Positions 25,904-35,248 are shown, counted from the first letter of the stretch. The stretch is 50,651 nucleotides of DNA from Pseudomonadota bacterium (GCA_018261615.1 JAGTSE010000030.1:1-50651), one strand, 5' to 3'. The notes: generated by a model not told the origin, from the letters alone. A program made the numbers and translations.

Positions 25904-26712
25904 AAATTCTCCTTCTGAGTCAGAGTCAAAACGGGCAGCATGCTGTGCAGCCCGTCGAGTAAAAGGGTATTAAAGTCTTCGCTTTCGGTGACATTGCAGG
26001 CATGCGCGCCACGCTCCATCACTTGTAACCGGCTACCGGGGATCGTTGCTTGCAGGTCGGCGGAGCAGGTCCAGGGCACCAGCAGATCGTCTCGCGCGCA
26101 AATGATGTTTGTCGGGCAGCGAATCTCTTGCGCACGGTGGCTGAAGTCGGCATTTTTCAGCGCGGCCAGGCGACACAACAGGTTCCCCGTACCCTGAAAA
26201 TGCGTCAGCGCCAACGCTTCCTCCGCTTCCAGTCTGGGCGCATGGGCGGCCATCCAGCCCGCCGGGTAGAGGAACAACGGTTGCGCCTGTACCCAGGCCT
26301 CCGCGCCGCCCGCCGCCAGCAACTGCTCACGCACGCGGAAACAGCGCAACGTATGGTCGTTCAGCCGTAGCCAGCCATTCACCAGCACCAGCCCGCTTAT
26401 CGCCTGCGGATAGTCCAGCGCCAGTTGCAGGCCAATCAGGGCACCCAGCGCGTGGCCGATAAGACAAAAACGGGTGATTTCTTCCGCCTGCAGCGCCTGG
26501 TGCAGCTCCTCTGCCATATCCTGCATGCTATAACCATCCGGTAGCGTGGTCGGGTTATTGCCGGTCCCGCGCTGGTCATAGCGCACTACCTGGTAATGCG
26601 CTTCCAGCGCCGAGAGTTGCGCCAACCAGTAGCTGCCAGCACCGCCCAACCCGGCGCTCAGCACCACCACTGGCGCGCCTGCATACGGCGCATCGCTCAG
26701 AGTTAGCTTCAT
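25900..26712 (-). CDS. rutD: Putative carbamate hydrolase RutD
   Basis: Alpha/beta hydrolase of 270 residues. The nucleophile elbow GHALGA near residue 90, YDQRGTGNN near 42 and the C-terminal RGAHACNV region fit RutD. It is thought to speed aminoacrylate or carbamate hydrolysis. Notably the elbow residue is Ala-Leu (G-H-A-L-G) instead of a typical GxSxG serine, as seen in E. coli RutD, which is not a classic serine hydrolase. The ATG at 26712 is preceded by GAGG; it lies 7 bases after rutC. Confidence 0.9.
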   Translation of the reverse strand: MKLTLSDAPYAGAPVVVLSAGLGGAGSYWLAQLSALEAHYQVVRYDQRGTGNNPTTLPDGYSMQDMAEELHQALQAEEITRFCLIGHALGALIGLQLALDYPQAISGLVLVNGWLRLNDHTLRCFRVREQLLAAGGAEAWVQAQPLFLYPAGWMAAHAPRLEAEEALALTHFQGTGNLLCRLAALKNADFSHRAQEIRCPTNIICARDDLLVPWTCSADLQATIPGSRLQVMERGAHACNVTESEDFNTLLLDGLHSMLPVLTLTQKENL

Positions 26713-26719
26713 GGCATCC

Positions 26720-27106
26720 TCACTGACCGATGTGCGCAACGGTAGCGATCTCCACCAGCGCATCGGGTTTCACCAGGCCGCATTGAATGCAGAAACGTGC
26801 CGGTTTATCGCCGGGGAAAAACTCGGCGTACACTTCGTTAATCGCGGCGTAATTTTTCCAGTCGGTGATAAAGATGCTGTTGAATGTCACATCCTCCATC
26901 GTGCCACCTGCGGTCTCGATCACGCGCTTGATCGTTTCCAGCACATGGCGCGTTTGCGCCTTTGGGTCGCCAACAAACACCACGTTATTGTCGGCATCAA
27001 ACGGTAGCGTGCCGGAGACATAGACCACGCCGTCAGCCAGCGTACCCGGAACAAACGGGGCGATAGGGGTGGTGGTGCCCGGCGGAATAATGACCTGTTT
27101 TGGCAT
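26720..27106 (-). CDS. rutC: Aminoacrylate deaminase RutC (Rid family)
   Basis: YjgF/YER057c/UK114 (Rid) family protein, 128 residues as in E. coli. The signature [18 protein letters not shown] is close to the C-terminus and the pocket Arg is conserved. It deaminates 3-aminoacrylate to malonic semialdehyde in the pyrimidine pathway. Between rutB (11-base gap) and rutD (7-base gap). Confidence 0.95.
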   Translation of the reverse strand: MPKQVIIPPGTTTPIAPFVPGTLADGVVYVSGTLPFDADNNVVFVGDPKAQTRHVLETIKRVIETAGGTMEDVTFNSIFITDWKNYAAINEVYAEFFPGDKPARFCIQCGLVKPDALVEIATVAHIGQ

Positions 27107-27117
27107 GATGAGTCTCC

Positions 27118-27810
27118 TTACGCAATGTTGACCCGTTTTTGGGGAGCCAGGGCGGAGCAGAAAGTCTGCACATCACTCACCCAGCCGAAGAAGGTTTCGA
27201 TATTGAACAGTGCCGCTTGCTGGGCAAATTCAGGGCCAGCCTGATGGGTGGCGTCTTCCAGTACGATGCCGAAGTATTCGAGAAAAAAGCCGTCGCGCAG
27301 CGTGGATTCAACACAGACGTTGGTGGCAATACCGGTAAATACCAGATGGCGGATGCCGCGGCTGCGCAGGAGGCTGTCCAGCGGCGTATTAAAGAAGCCG
27401 CTGTAACGCGGCTTCGGCAGTACGATATCGCCAGCTTGAGGTTTCAGTTCCTCCACCAGTTCATAATCCCAGCCGCCTTTTGCCAGCAGTTTGCCCTGCA
27501 ACTCCGGGCGTTTGCGCATGGTTTTCAGTGCGTTGGATTTGTGGTAGTTAGGCGAACCGGGGCCACCGGCTTCCACGTACTGATCATCCCAGCCGTTTTG
27601 AAACCAGATAATCTGCATCCCGGCTTTGCGAGCCGCGGCAACGGCAATATTGATATTCTCAATCACCGGTCTGGTGGCTGAGACATCAAACCCGGCCAAA
27701 TCCAGGTAGCCGCCGGGGCTGGCATAGGCATTTTGCATATCCACCACAATCAGGGCGCTGCGCTCAGGAGAAAAATCGACCGATTCCGGGCGTGCGTTGA
27801 GGGTAATCAT
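27118..27810 (-). CDS. rutB: Ureidoacrylate amidohydrolase RutB
   Basis: Cysteine isochorismatase-like hydrolase, 230 residues. The catalytic triad is visible: Asp24 (VVDMQNAYA), Lys133 (LPKPRYSGF) and Cys166 ([11 protein letters not shown]). It cleaves the (peroxy)ureidoacrylate from RutA to carbamate and aminoacrylate. Its ATG overlaps the rutA stop (TGATG). Confidence 0.96.
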   Translation of the reverse strand: MITLNARPESVDFSPERSALIVVDMQNAYASPGGYLDLAGFDVSATRPVIENINIAVAAARKAGMQIIWFQNGWDDQYVEAGGPGSPNYHKSNALKTMRKRPELQGKLLAKGGWDYELVEELKPQAGDIVLPKPRYSGFFNTPLDSLLRSRGIRHLVFTGIATNVCVESTLRDGFFLEYFGIVLEDATHQAGPEFAQQAALFNIETFFGWVSDVQTFCSALAPQKRVNIA

Positions 27811-28901
27811 CAGGCAACCTCGCGAGTTGGTGCTGGAACATGGCTACGGCACTGCATCAGCGGCTGAATGCGCTCGCCAAACATTTCGACGCCCTGTAAA
27901 AAATCATCAAAGGTAAGCAATACGCCGTCGGTGCCGGGAACGCTGGCAACTTCATCAAGTAAGCGCGCTACCGTGGCATACGAACCCACCAGCGTACCCA
28001 TATTGATATTCACCGCCGATGTCGGATCGGCCATCTGGCGCACATTCGTGTCCGCGTCGGAACGGGTATCTTTCTGGCTCTGTTCGGTAAGCCATGCCAG
28101 CGCTTCGTCGTCAGCGCCTGCCTTGTAGTGCTCCCATTTTGCCCGCGCCACCTCGTCGGTTTCATCGGCAATAACCATAAACAGCACATAGGAGCCGACA
28201 TCGCGCCCGGTGGCGCTGGCCGCTTCCTGCATACGTTTGGCAGTAGGCGCAAACGCGGTTGGGGTGTTAACACCTTTGCCGAAGCAGAAGTTGTAATCAG
28301 CGTATTGCGCGGAAAATGCCATTCCCGCATCGCTTTGACCGGCGCAGATCACTTTCATTGGGCCGGCGGGTTGCGGGCTGACGCGGCAATCATTCATGGT
28401 AAAAAATTCGCCTTTGAAATCGCTTTTGCCGGTTCCCCACAGATCGCGCAATACCTGCACGTACTCCGTCAAATAGTCATAGCGACGGGAGAAGTAGTCA
28501 TCGCCCGGCCACAGGCCCATCTGCTCATACTCTGGCTTTTGCCAGCCGGTCACCAGATTGACGCCAAAACGCCCGCCGGAGATGGAATCAATGGTCGATG
28601 CCATCCGCGCGACAATTGCTGGCGGCAGCGTCAGGGTAGCGGCAGTGGCGTAGATCTGAATACGCGAAGTGACCGCCGCAAGTCCGGCCATCAGCGTGAA
28701 GGATTCGAGGTTATGATCCCAGAATTCGGTTTTGCCGCCAAAACCGCGCAGCTTGATCATCGAGAGCGCGAAATCGAAGTGGTAATGCTCCGCTTTCTGC
28801 ACAATCGCTTTATTCAGTTCAAAGGTCGGCTTGTACTGTGGCGCATGGGTTGAAATCAGCCAGCCGTTGTTGCCAATTGGAACGAAAACACCAATTTTCA
28901 T
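27810..28901 (-). CDS. rutA: Pyrimidine monooxygenase RutA
   Basis: Bacterial luciferase-fold FMN monooxygenase, 363 residues, almost identical to E. coli RutA from [17 protein letters not shown]. It opens the uracil ring between N3 and C4 using FMNH2 from RutF and O2. Some E. coli annotations use a start about 19 residues earlier; here AGGTAGG lies just before this ATG, so the short form is preferred. First gene of rutABCDEF. Confidence 0.96.
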   Translation of the reverse strand: MKIGVFVPIGNNGWLISTHAPQYKPTFELNKAIVQKAEHYHFDFALSMIKLRGFGGKTEFWDHNLESFTLMAGLAAVTSRIQIYATAATLTLPPAIVARMASTIDSISGGRFGVNLVTGWQKPEYEQMGLWPGDDYFSRRYDYLTEYVQVLRDLWGTGKSDFKGEFFTMNDCRVSPQPAGPMKVICAGQSDAGMAFSAQYADYNFCFGKGVNTPTAFAPTAKRMQEAASATGRDVGSYVLFMVIADETDEVARAKWEHYKAGADDEALAWLTEQSQKDTRSDADTNVRQMADPTSAVNINMGTLVGSYATVARLLDEVASVPGTDGVLLTFDDFLQGVEMFGERIQPLMQCRSHVPAPTREVA

Positions 28902-28981
28902 TACCTACCTCGCTTTGTCAGGTGAATGTCTGGCGTGGCGTTGCATCCTGCATTTTCCTTTTAGCCGCGCAATCAAGGATT

Positions 28982-28997
28982 TGCAAAGTGGATGCCA
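28982..28997 (-). promoter_or_regulatory. Sigma-54 promoter of rutA
   Basis: Minus strand TGGCATCCACTTTGCA gives TGGCAT-N5-TTGCA, one base from perfect. The predicted start near 28970 leaves a leader of about 70 bases. The E. coli rut operon is known to be NtrC-controlled, so this is expected. Confidence 0.8.
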
Positions 28998-29061
28998 ACA
29001 ATGAAAAGATCATTGTTATTAAGCTGTTAACTGGAGGTTGATGAAATGAGGTGCGAAAAAG

Positions 29062-29077
29062 TGGACTGAATGGTCAA
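29062..29077. promoter_or_regulatory. RutR operator
   Basis: TGGACTGAATGGTCAA matches the RutR palindrome TTGAC-N6-GTCAA in all but one base. It lies between rutA and rutR, about 65 bases upstream of the rutA -24 element, so RutR could control both. Uracil and thymine are the RutR ligands in E. coli. Confidence 0.7.
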
Positions 29078-29081
29078 AAAA

Positions 29082-29121
29082 GGTGCACAAAAAACAGGCA
29101 TTCATGTGCAATCGGAGTGCA
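29082..29121. promoter_or_regulatory. NtrC-type half sites upstream of rutA
   Basis: GGTGCAC (29082-29088) and TGCAATCGGAGTGCA (29107-29121) resemble NtrC half sites, about 90-125 bases upstream of the sigma-54 promoter. The second is a 15-base palindrome, two bases shorter than the standard 17, so the assignment is tentative. Confidence 0.4.
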
Positions 29122-29180
29122 CAGGGTCGAGTCGGCGTGCGCCTTTTGCTATGCTGCTGCCAACCAAAAGGGGAGAGAAA

Positions 29181-29819
29181 ATGGCACAGGGTACGGTGAA
29201 GCGGGTCGGTAAACGTACGCAGGCGGTTAATGAGAAACGACAGGCGATTTTGACTGCGGCGCTGGAGATCTTTTCCCGCGTGGGTTTTCACGGCGCACGG
29301 CTGGAACAGGTCGCCGATGGCGCGGGCGTTTCGAAAACCAATTTACTCTATTACTACCCGTCGAAAGAGGCGCTCTATATTGCCGTACTGCGGCAGATCC
29401 TTGATATCTGGCTGGCACCGCTGAAAGCCTTCCGCGCAGATTTCACGCCGCTGGTGGCGATTAAGGAGTACATCCGCCTGAAGCTGGAGGTTTCACGCGA
29501 TTATCCGCAGGCATCAAAACTTTTCTGCCAGGAGATGTTACAGGGCGCGCCGCTGCTGAAAGCGGAACTGACAGGGGATTTAAAAACGTTGGTGGAGGAG
29601 AAGTCGGCCATTATTGCTGGCTGGATCGCCAACGGTAAACTGGCGGCGGTCGATCCGCATCACCTGATCTTTATGATTTGGGCCTCAACCCAGCACTACG
29701 CCGATTTCGCCATTCAGGTGGAAGCCGTCACCGGCGCGACATTACAGGATGAGGCCTTCTTTCAGCGCACGGTCGATAATGTGCAGCGCATGATTATTGA
29801 AGGAATCCGCGTCCGTTAA
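29181..29819 (+). CDS. rutR: TetR-family pyrimidine regulator RutR
   Basis: TetR regulator, 212 residues like E. coli RutR. The HTH spans about 20-65 (EQVADGAGVSKTNLLYYYPSKEALY), followed by a helical ligand domain that binds uracil or thymine. The start is the ATG at 29181 with GGGGAGAG upstream, not the earlier in-frame start. Divergent from rutA across a 279-base control region; its 3' end overlaps the next convergent gene by 4 bases. Confidence 0.95.
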   Translation: MAQGTVKRVGKRTQAVNEKRQAILTAALEIFSRVGFHGARLEQVADGAGVSKTNLLYYYPSKEALYIAVLRQILDIWLAPLKAFRADFTPLVAIKEYIRLKLEVSRDYPQASKLFCQEMLQGAPLLKAELTGDLKTLVEEKSAIIAGWIANGKLAAVDPHHLIFMIWASTQHYADFAIQVEAVTGATLQDEAFFQRTVDNVQRMIIEGIRVR

Positions 29820-30211
29820 TGGCCGGGCGGCAGCGGGCAACTGACATCACCTTCGCCGCACTGTAGCAGCGAGGCCAACCAGGCTTCGCGCTCATTGGTT
29901 TTATCGGCCAGACACTGATTTTCTACCATTGGCTGCACGCTTCCGCCCTCGACGCCGGAACTGACAAAGGAGCAATCGCTGTCGCGCAGCGTTATCCAGG
30001 CTTGTTGCGCTTTTTCCAGCAGTAACGCCTGCGCGGGAGTGGCGCGTTTAATGGCACTCTGATATGTCTGGTTCAGTTTTTTATCCGCAGCCTGATATTG
30101 TGCGGCGGTACAGCTATTCAGTTCAGCCTGTGTCGAGGCGTTCTCGCACTCGTCCGCGAGCAGCGGGCTGCTCATTAACAGCGCGGTCAGCGCCAGCATG
30201 CAACGTTTCAT
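29816..30211 (-). CDS. Secreted LprI-like protein (DUF1311)
   Basis: Small periplasmic protein of 131 residues with a signal peptide 1-19 (cleavage after LLA) and a DUF1311 / LprI N-terminal domain: ECENASTQAELNSCTAAQYQAADKKLNQTYQ, then W-x-T-LRDSDC and a NQCLADKTNEREAWL segment. Six cysteines suggest disulfides. Relatives include a mycobacterial lysozyme inhibitor, but most members are uncharacterised. AAGGGG precedes the ATG at 30211. Not part of the E. coli locus, so it marks the left edge of the accessory block. Confidence 0.8.
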   Translation of the reverse strand: MKRCMLALTALLMSSPLLADECENASTQAELNSCTAAQYQAADKKLNQTYQSAIKRATPAQALLLEKAQQAWITLRDSDCSFVSSGVEGGSVQPMVENQCLADKTNEREAWLASLLQCGEGDVSCPLPPGH

Positions 30212-30704
30212 CTTATCCCCTTCCGTACAAGGCTCTGATTCAGCAGTTTTATTAGCATAGCCCCGGGGGAATGTCATCTGCAGCGATAAGCGCAAGATAG
30301 TGTGCTGGCATAATGCATGTGCGGCTCCTGCAGAAAGCGAGTGAGGCATTGAAAGGGAGGAGACAGTGTGCCGATGTTACGTGTGGCCTTACTCGTTTCA
30401 GTTCTCAAATTTGCAAACATTTCCCGCCGTTATCGCCATTCATTCAGCGCACAAATACCTGTCCTTATCGGGGATTGATAATTAAATGTTAATAAAAAGT
30501 TTTATTTTGTGTGATTTTTAACAAATTAGATCTAATGCAGGAAGATGAGATAGTGGTATTTCACCAAATATTAACAATATTTTTTCTAAAATTTAACTTT
30601 TTTGGGCGTAAATCACATTTTCAATTTTTACATTATTTTGTCTCTTCCCTTCGTTGTTAATCTCCCCCTCGCGACTTTCCTCTGTTCCCAAGAAAGGTAC
30701 AACT
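30212..30704 (+). promoter_or_regulatory. AT-rich control region upstream of the sugar ABC operon
   Basis: About 490 bases without a gene, becoming strongly AT-rich from about 30480. Two CRP-like half sites occur, TGTGATTTTTAACAAA near 30510 and AAATCACATTT near 30610, each with only one good arm. AT tracts near 30570-30600 could hold the promoter. No regulator gene for the operon is adjacent, so its specific control, if any, is encoded elsewhere. Confidence 0.4.
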
Positions 30705-31688
30705 ATGAAATTCAAACTCGCATTACTCAGCGCAGCGCTTATTTCTGCCTGCATGGTGTCGGGCCAGTCCGTTGCAGCAGAAAAGTATGAGATCGCGGTG
30801 GTTGCAAAAGTGACCGGTATTCCGTGGTTTAACCGCATGGAGACCGGTGTTAACGAAGCAGCGAAGAAACTGAACGTTAACGCTTACCAGACCGGACCTT
30901 CTACCCCTGATCCGGCGCAGCAAGTGAAGGTGATTGAAGATCTGATCGCGAAAAACGTTAACGCCATCATCGTGGTGCCGAACGATGCAAAAGTGCTGGA
31001 GCCGGTGCTGAAAAAAGCCCGCGACAAAGGCATTGTGGTGCTGACGCATGAATCCCCGGATCAACAGATTGGTCAGTGGGATATCGAAACCATCGACAGC
31101 GAAAAATATGCACAGGCCAACGTTGATGAGTTAGCGAAAGATATGGGCGGTAAAGGCGGTTATGCGATCTACGTCGGTTCACTGACCGTACCGTTGCACA
31201 ACGCCTGGGCTGATTACGCCATTAAATATCAAAAAGAAAAATACCCGGATATGTTTGAAGTCACCTCGCGTCTGCCAGTGGCCGAAAGCATCGACAAATC
31301 CTACGCTACGACCCTCGATTTAATGAAAACCTACCCGCAGATGAAAGGGGTGATCGGTTTTGGTTCGTTGGGGCCGATTGGCGCAGGGCAGGCGGTACAG
31401 AAAAAACGTGCGAAAGACAAACTGGCCGTTGTCGGGATTGCTATGCCGGGCCAGGCTGCGCCGTATCTGATGCGTGGCGATATCAAAAAAGTGCTGCTGT
31501 GGGACCCGCGTGATGCGGGCTATGCGCTGGTTACCGTCGCTGACCAGTTGTTGCAGGGCAAGGAAGTCACGCCCGATCTGACCATCGATGGGCTGGGCAA
31601 AGCCGACGTCGATATGGGCAAGAAAGTCATCCGCTTTAACAAAATCCTCGAAGTTACTAAAGATAACGCGCAATCACTCGGCTTCTGA
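30705..31688 (+). CDS. Sugar ABC transporter periplasmic binding protein
   Basis: LsrB/RhaS/RbsB-type (periplasmic binding protein 4-like) receptor of 327 residues. Signal peptide 1-24 ending VAA-EKYEIAVV. The fold is clear: KVTGIPWFNRMETGVNEAAK, DPAQQVKVIEDLIAKNVNAIIVVPND and VVGIAMPGQAAPYLMRGDIKKVLLWDP. The last two segments resemble those of AI-2 and rhamnose receptors, but the ligand residues do not match LsrB closely. AAGAAAGGT precedes the ATG. First gene of a six-gene operon, separated from the rest by a hairpin that may raise its expression. Confidence 0.85.
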   Translation: MKFKLALLSAALISACMVSGQSVAAEKYEIAVVAKVTGIPWFNRMETGVNEAAKKLNVNAYQTGPSTPDPAQQVKVIEDLIAKNVNAIIVVPNDAKVLEPVLKKARDKGIVVLTHESPDQQIGQWDIETIDSEKYAQANVDELAKDMGGKGGYAIYVGSLTVPLHNAWADYAIKYQKEKYPDMFEVTSRLPVAESIDKSYATTLDLMKTYPQMKGVIGFGSLGPIGAGQAVQKKRAKDKLAVVGIAMPGQAAPYLMRGDIKKVLLWDPRDAGYALVTVADQLLQGKEVTPDLTIDGLGKADVDMGKKVIRFNKILEVTKDNAQSLGF

Positions 31689-31713
31689 TTTTTTCAGGCC
31701 ACACCAGGGAACC

Positions 31714-31743
31714 GGAGACCGGCCGCAAGGCCGGGCTCTTTTT
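31714..31743 (+). terminator. Intercistronic hairpin with T tract (attenuator)
   Basis: CCGGCC-GCAA-GGCCGG, extended by GAG and CTC flanks, followed by TTTTT, 26 bases after the binding-protein stop. It looks like a leaky terminator or mRNA-stabilising structure that lets the receptor outnumber the membrane complex, a known feature of ABC importer operons. Confidence 0.6.
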
Positions 31744-31795
31744 GCAGCACAGATAACCATCGCGCTCCGTACGGGCGCTGGCAGGGGTATTGTCA

Positions 31796-33295
31796 ATGAC
31801 AGACACCACCGCATTTATCACTCTTGAGAATATCAGCAAACAATTTCCGGGCGTGCGGGCGCTGGACAATGTGAACCTGACGCTGGAAAAAGGTGAAGTT
31901 CATTGCCTGGCGGGGCAAAACGGCTGCGGTAAAAGCACCATCATTAAAGTGATCTCCGGGGTTTATCAGCCGGAAAAAGGTGCCAGCATTGCCCTGGACG
32001 GTAAACTTTTTCACCATCTGACGCCGCAGCTCTCAGCGCATTACGGCATTCAGGTCATTTATCAGGACCTCTCGTTATTCCCCAATTTTAGCGTGGCGGA
32101 AAATATCGCCATCCACCGTTATCTGCCCGGCGGCGATATCTGGGTGCGGCGCAGCGCGATGCGTGCGCAAGCGCTGGCTGCGATGGCGCGTATCGGCGTG
32201 CGTCTTGATCCGGATAAAAAAGTCGAGAAACTCTCCATCGCCGATCGCCAGTTAGTCGCGATTTGCCGGGCGATTGCTGCCGATGCCAGGCTGGTGATCA
32301 TGGATGAACCGACCGCCTCGCTGACCCGCCAGGAAGTGAATGGACTGTTGCGTGTGGTGAACGAACTGAAAGCCGCAGGGATCTGCGTGGTATTCGTCAG
32401 CCACCGTCTGGATGAGGTGATGGAAGTAGCCGATCGTATTAGCGTGATGCGCGACGGCAAGCTGATTGGTACCTGGCCAGCAAACGAACTGGACAGCCAC
32501 GAGCTGGCGTATCTGATGACCGGACAGCGTTTTCACTATAGCCCGCTACCGGAAAAACCGCCGGTGGATCAGACGCCGATGCTGGAGCTGTGTCATCTGA
32601 GCCGCAAAGGCAAGTATCGCGATATCAATCTGGCGCTGCGCAGCGGCGAGATCGTCTCCATTGTTGGTTTGTTAGGGGCAGGGCGCACTGAACTGTGCAT
32701 GAGCCTGTTTGGCATGACGCACCCGGAAGATGGCGAGATGCGCATTAACGGTAAGCCGGTGAAACTGCGTAATAACCATGATGCCATTCGTCACGGTATT
32801 GGCTACGTTTCGGAAGACCGTCTGACACAGGGGTTGATCATGGAACAGTCGATTTACGACAACACCATCGTCACCGTGTTCGACAAACTGCATACGCGCG
32901 GTGGCCTGCTCGATCACGCCAAAGCTGGACAACTGGTCGCGGAGCTGATTCGCAATCTGAATATCAAAGTCTCCGATGTGCAACTGCCGGTAAAAACGCT
33001 CTCCGGCGGTAACGCGCAACGTATTGCCATCGCCAAATGGGTGGCAACTAATCCGCGCATCCTGATCCTCGATTCACCCACCGTCGGGGTGGATATTGCC
33101 AACAAAGAGGGGATCTACCAGATTGCCCGCCAACTGGCGGAGCAGGGGATGGCGGTGCTGATGATTTGCGACGAAATACCGGAAGCGTATTACAACAGCC
33201 ATCGCGTGCTGGTAATGCGCCGGGGTGAACTGGTGGCGGAATTCAATCCGCACCGCTGCACGGAGCAGGAGATTGCAGAGGTGGTCAATGCGTAA
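31796..33295 (+). CDS. Sugar ABC transporter ATPase (duplicated ABC domain)
   Basis: Protein of 499 residues with two ABC domains as in RbsA, AraG and LsrA. Domain 1: Walker A GQNGCGKST, signature replaced by KLSIADRQLVAICRA, Walker B LVIMDEPTASL. Domain 2 has the usual degenerate Walker A (GLLGAGRTE) with signature LSGGNAQRIAIAKW and Walker B ILILDSPTVGVD, where the catalytic Glu is Ser. The start is the ATG at 31796 because AGGGG is 8 bases upstream; a TTG at 31790 is too close. It overlaps the next gene by 8 bases. Confidence 0.9.
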   Translation: MTDTTAFITLENISKQFPGVRALDNVNLTLEKGEVHCLAGQNGCGKSTIIKVISGVYQPEKGASIALDGKLFHHLTPQLSAHYGIQVIYQDLSLFPNFSVAENIAIHRYLPGGDIWVRRSAMRAQALAAMARIGVRLDPDKKVEKLSIADRQLVAICRAIAADARLVIMDEPTASLTRQEVNGLLRVVNELKAAGICVVFVSHRLDEVMEVADRISVMRDGKLIGTWPANELDSHELAYLMTGQRFHYSPLPEKPPVDQTPMLELCHLSRKGKYRDINLALRSGEIVSIVGLLGAGRTELCMSLFGMTHPEDGEMRINGKPVKLRNNHDAIRHGIGYVSEDRLTQGLIMEQSIYDNTIVTVFDKLHTRGGLLDHAKAGQLVAELIRNLNIKVSDVQLPVKTLSGGNAQRIAIAKWVATNPRILILDSPTVGVDIANKEGIYQIARQLAEQGMAVLMICDEIPEAYYNSHRVLVMRRGELVAEFNPHRCTEQEIAEVVNA

Positions 33296-34277
33296 CGCAT
33301 CCCTTTCCCGCCTTGTCGGGCAACATGAATTCTGGCTTGGTCTACTGGTGATTGCACTGGCTGTGGGGCTAAGTGTTCGTACCGATGAGTTTTTATCACT
33401 GGGTAACCTGACGGACGTGGCGACCAGCTACGCCATTCTCGGTATCCTGGCCTGTGGCTTATTTGTGGTGCTGATCTCCGGCGGGATCGATATCTCGTTT
33501 CCGGCGATGACGGCGATTGCGCAATATGCGATGGCCAGTTGGGTGATCGCCCACGGCGGCAACTTCGCGCTGGCGCTGGCATTAGCCATGGCTGTCGGGC
33601 TGCTGCTCGGTTTAGTGAACGGTTTTCTGGTTTACTGGCTGCGCGTCCCGGCGATCATTATCACTATCGCCACGCTGAACGTCTATTACGGGCTGCTGGT
33701 TTACGCCACCAAGGGCACCTGGCTGTATGGCTTCCCGGACTGGTTTATGAACGGTATTAACTGGTTCTCTTTCACCGCGGCGGATGGTTATGACTATGGT
33801 CTGACGTTGCCGCTGCTGTGCCTGGGTCTGGTGATCATTGTCACCGCCGTGCTGATGAATTACACCCGGCTGGGCCGCCAGATTTATGCGATGGGCGGCA
33901 ATCGCGATGCGGCGTCGCGTCTGGGCCTTAATCTGCTGAAACTGCATTTTTATGTCTACGGTTATATGGGCATTCTGGCCGGTGTGGCCGCAGTGGTACA
34001 GGCGCAGATCACCCAGTCCGTCGCCCCGAATTCATTGCTCGGTTTTGAGTTGACGGTGCTGGCGGCGGTGGTGCTTGGCGGCACCAGTATGTCCGGTGGC
34101 CGTGGTACGCTCACCGGCACGCTATTGGGGGTGGTGCTGCTGGCCTTCCTGCAAAATGGTTTAACGTTGCTCGGCGTCTCCTCATACTGGCATATGGTCT
34201 TTAGCGGCGCGATTATTCTCGGCAGCATCAGCGCGACCGCGTGGAATGAAAAACGCAAACTCGCAAGGGAGCTTTAA
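33288..34277 (+). CDS. Sugar ABC transporter permease 1
   Basis: RbsC-type (BPD_transp_2) membrane protein, 329 residues with about 8-10 helices. The ISGGIDISFPAMTAIAQY and GGTSMSGGRGTLTGTLLGV segments are family hallmarks, the second near the C-terminal ATPase-contact region. The start at 33288 lies inside the ATPase gene, with GAGGTGG upstream. It probably pairs with the next gene as LsrC pairs with LsrD. Confidence 0.88.
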   Translation: MRNASLSRLVGQHEFWLGLLVIALAVGLSVRTDEFLSLGNLTDVATSYAILGILACGLFVVLISGGIDISFPAMTAIAQYAMASWVIAHGGNFALALALAMAVGLLLGLVNGFLVYWLRVPAIIITIATLNVYYGLLVYATKGTWLYGFPDWFMNGINWFSFTAADGYDYGLTLPLLCLGLVIIVTAVLMNYTRLGRQIYAMGGNRDAASRLGLNLLKLHFYVYGYMGILAGVAAVVQAQITQSVAPNSLLGFELTVLAAVVLGGTSMSGGRGTLTGTLLGVVLLAFLQNGLTLLGVSSYWHMVFSGAIILGSISATAWNEKRKLAREL

Positions 34278-34278
34278 G

Positions 34279-35232
34279 ATGAAATCAATCGCCAGACTCT
34301 TTCCCGGTGATGCCATCATCCGTTTGCAATGCGTGATTATCATCGTTGTCGCGGTGGTCTTTTCCGCGCTGCTCGGCAGTCGCTTTTTCAGCGTCGCCAA
34401 TTTCCAGTCCATCGGCTCGCAGCTACCGATCCTTGGCATGCTGGCGCTGGGCATGGGCATCACCATGCTGACCGGCGGTATCAACCTGTCGATTATTGCC
34501 GGTGCGAACGCCTGTTCGCTGGTGATGGCCTCAGTGATTGTCACTCACCCCGAAAATCCCCTGTTTCTGGCGCTGGCACTGCTGGCTGGTTTGCTGGTGG
34601 CCGTGGCGATTGGCGCACTGAATGGCGCGCTGGTGGCGTGGATCGGTGTTTCGCCCATTCTTGCCACGCTCGGCACCATGACGCTGATTTCCGGCCTTAA
34701 TATTTTGCTCTCCAACGGCACGGTTATTTCCGGTTTTCCGGCCGCGATCCAGTTTTTCGGCAATGCCACGCTGTTCGGTATTCCGGTGGCGCTGTTGCTG
34801 TTTATTGTGGTGGCGCTGCTGTTGTGGATATTGCTGGAACATACCACGCTGGGCCGCAGCCTTTATCTGGTGGGCTCGAACGAACAGGCGACGCGTTTTA
34901 GCGGCGTGAACACGGTGCGGGTGCAGATTTCGGTTTATGTCATCTCGGCGCTGTTGGGCTGGGTGGCGGCCATTCTGATGATGGCGAAATTCAACTCCGC
35001 GAAAGCAGGCTACGGCGAATCCTATCTTCTGGTGACCATTCTGGCGTCGGTGCTGGGCGGGATTAACCCGGATGGCGGCTTCGGGCGCGTACTCGGGCTG
35101 GTGCTGGCGCTGGTGGTGCTACAAATGCTGGAGAGCGGCTTTAACTTGTTGGGTATCAGCAGCTATCTGACGATGGCGCTCTGGGGCGCAGTGCTGATCC
35201 TCTTTATCGCATTACAAAATCGTAAAGCCTGA
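34279..35232 (+). CDS. Sugar ABC transporter permease 2
   Basis: Second BPD_transp_2 permease, 317 residues, starting one base after the previous stop with AAGGGAGC upstream. Motifs LTGGINLSIIAGANACS, WIGVSPILATLGTMTLISG and LGGINPDGGFGRVLG match the family. Divergent enough from permease 1 to suggest a fixed heterodimer and not a recent duplication. Confidence 0.88.
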   Translation: MKSIARLFPGDAIIRLQCVIIIVVAVVFSALLGSRFFSVANFQSIGSQLPILGMLALGMGITMLTGGINLSIIAGANACSLVMASVIVTHPENPLFLALALLAGLLVAVAIGALNGALVAWIGVSPILATLGTMTLISGLNILLSNGTVISGFPAAIQFFGNATLFGIPVALLLFIVVALLLWILLEHTTLGRSLYLVGSNEQATRFSGVNTVRVQISVYVISALLGWVAAILMMAKFNSAKAGYGESYLLVTILASVLGGINPDGGFGRVLGLVLALVVLQMLESGFNLLGISSYLTMALWGAVLILFIALQNRKA

Positions 35233-35248
35233 TCTCAGGAGAACAAGA

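Noticed and set aside
25900..26712. RutD as inactivated because it lacks a GxSxG serine
   Set aside because: The same lack of a classical serine nucleophile is a feature of the RutD family, so it is not evidence of decay.
27139..27681. 180-codon plus-strand open frame opposite rutB
   Set aside because: Antisense of rutB, whose catalytic triad is intact; no independent support.
33061..33120. Second ABC domain of the sugar ATPase as damaged (degenerate Walker A and missing catalytic Glu)
   Set aside because: Degenerate second domains are normal in RbsA/AraG/LsrA-type ATPases.
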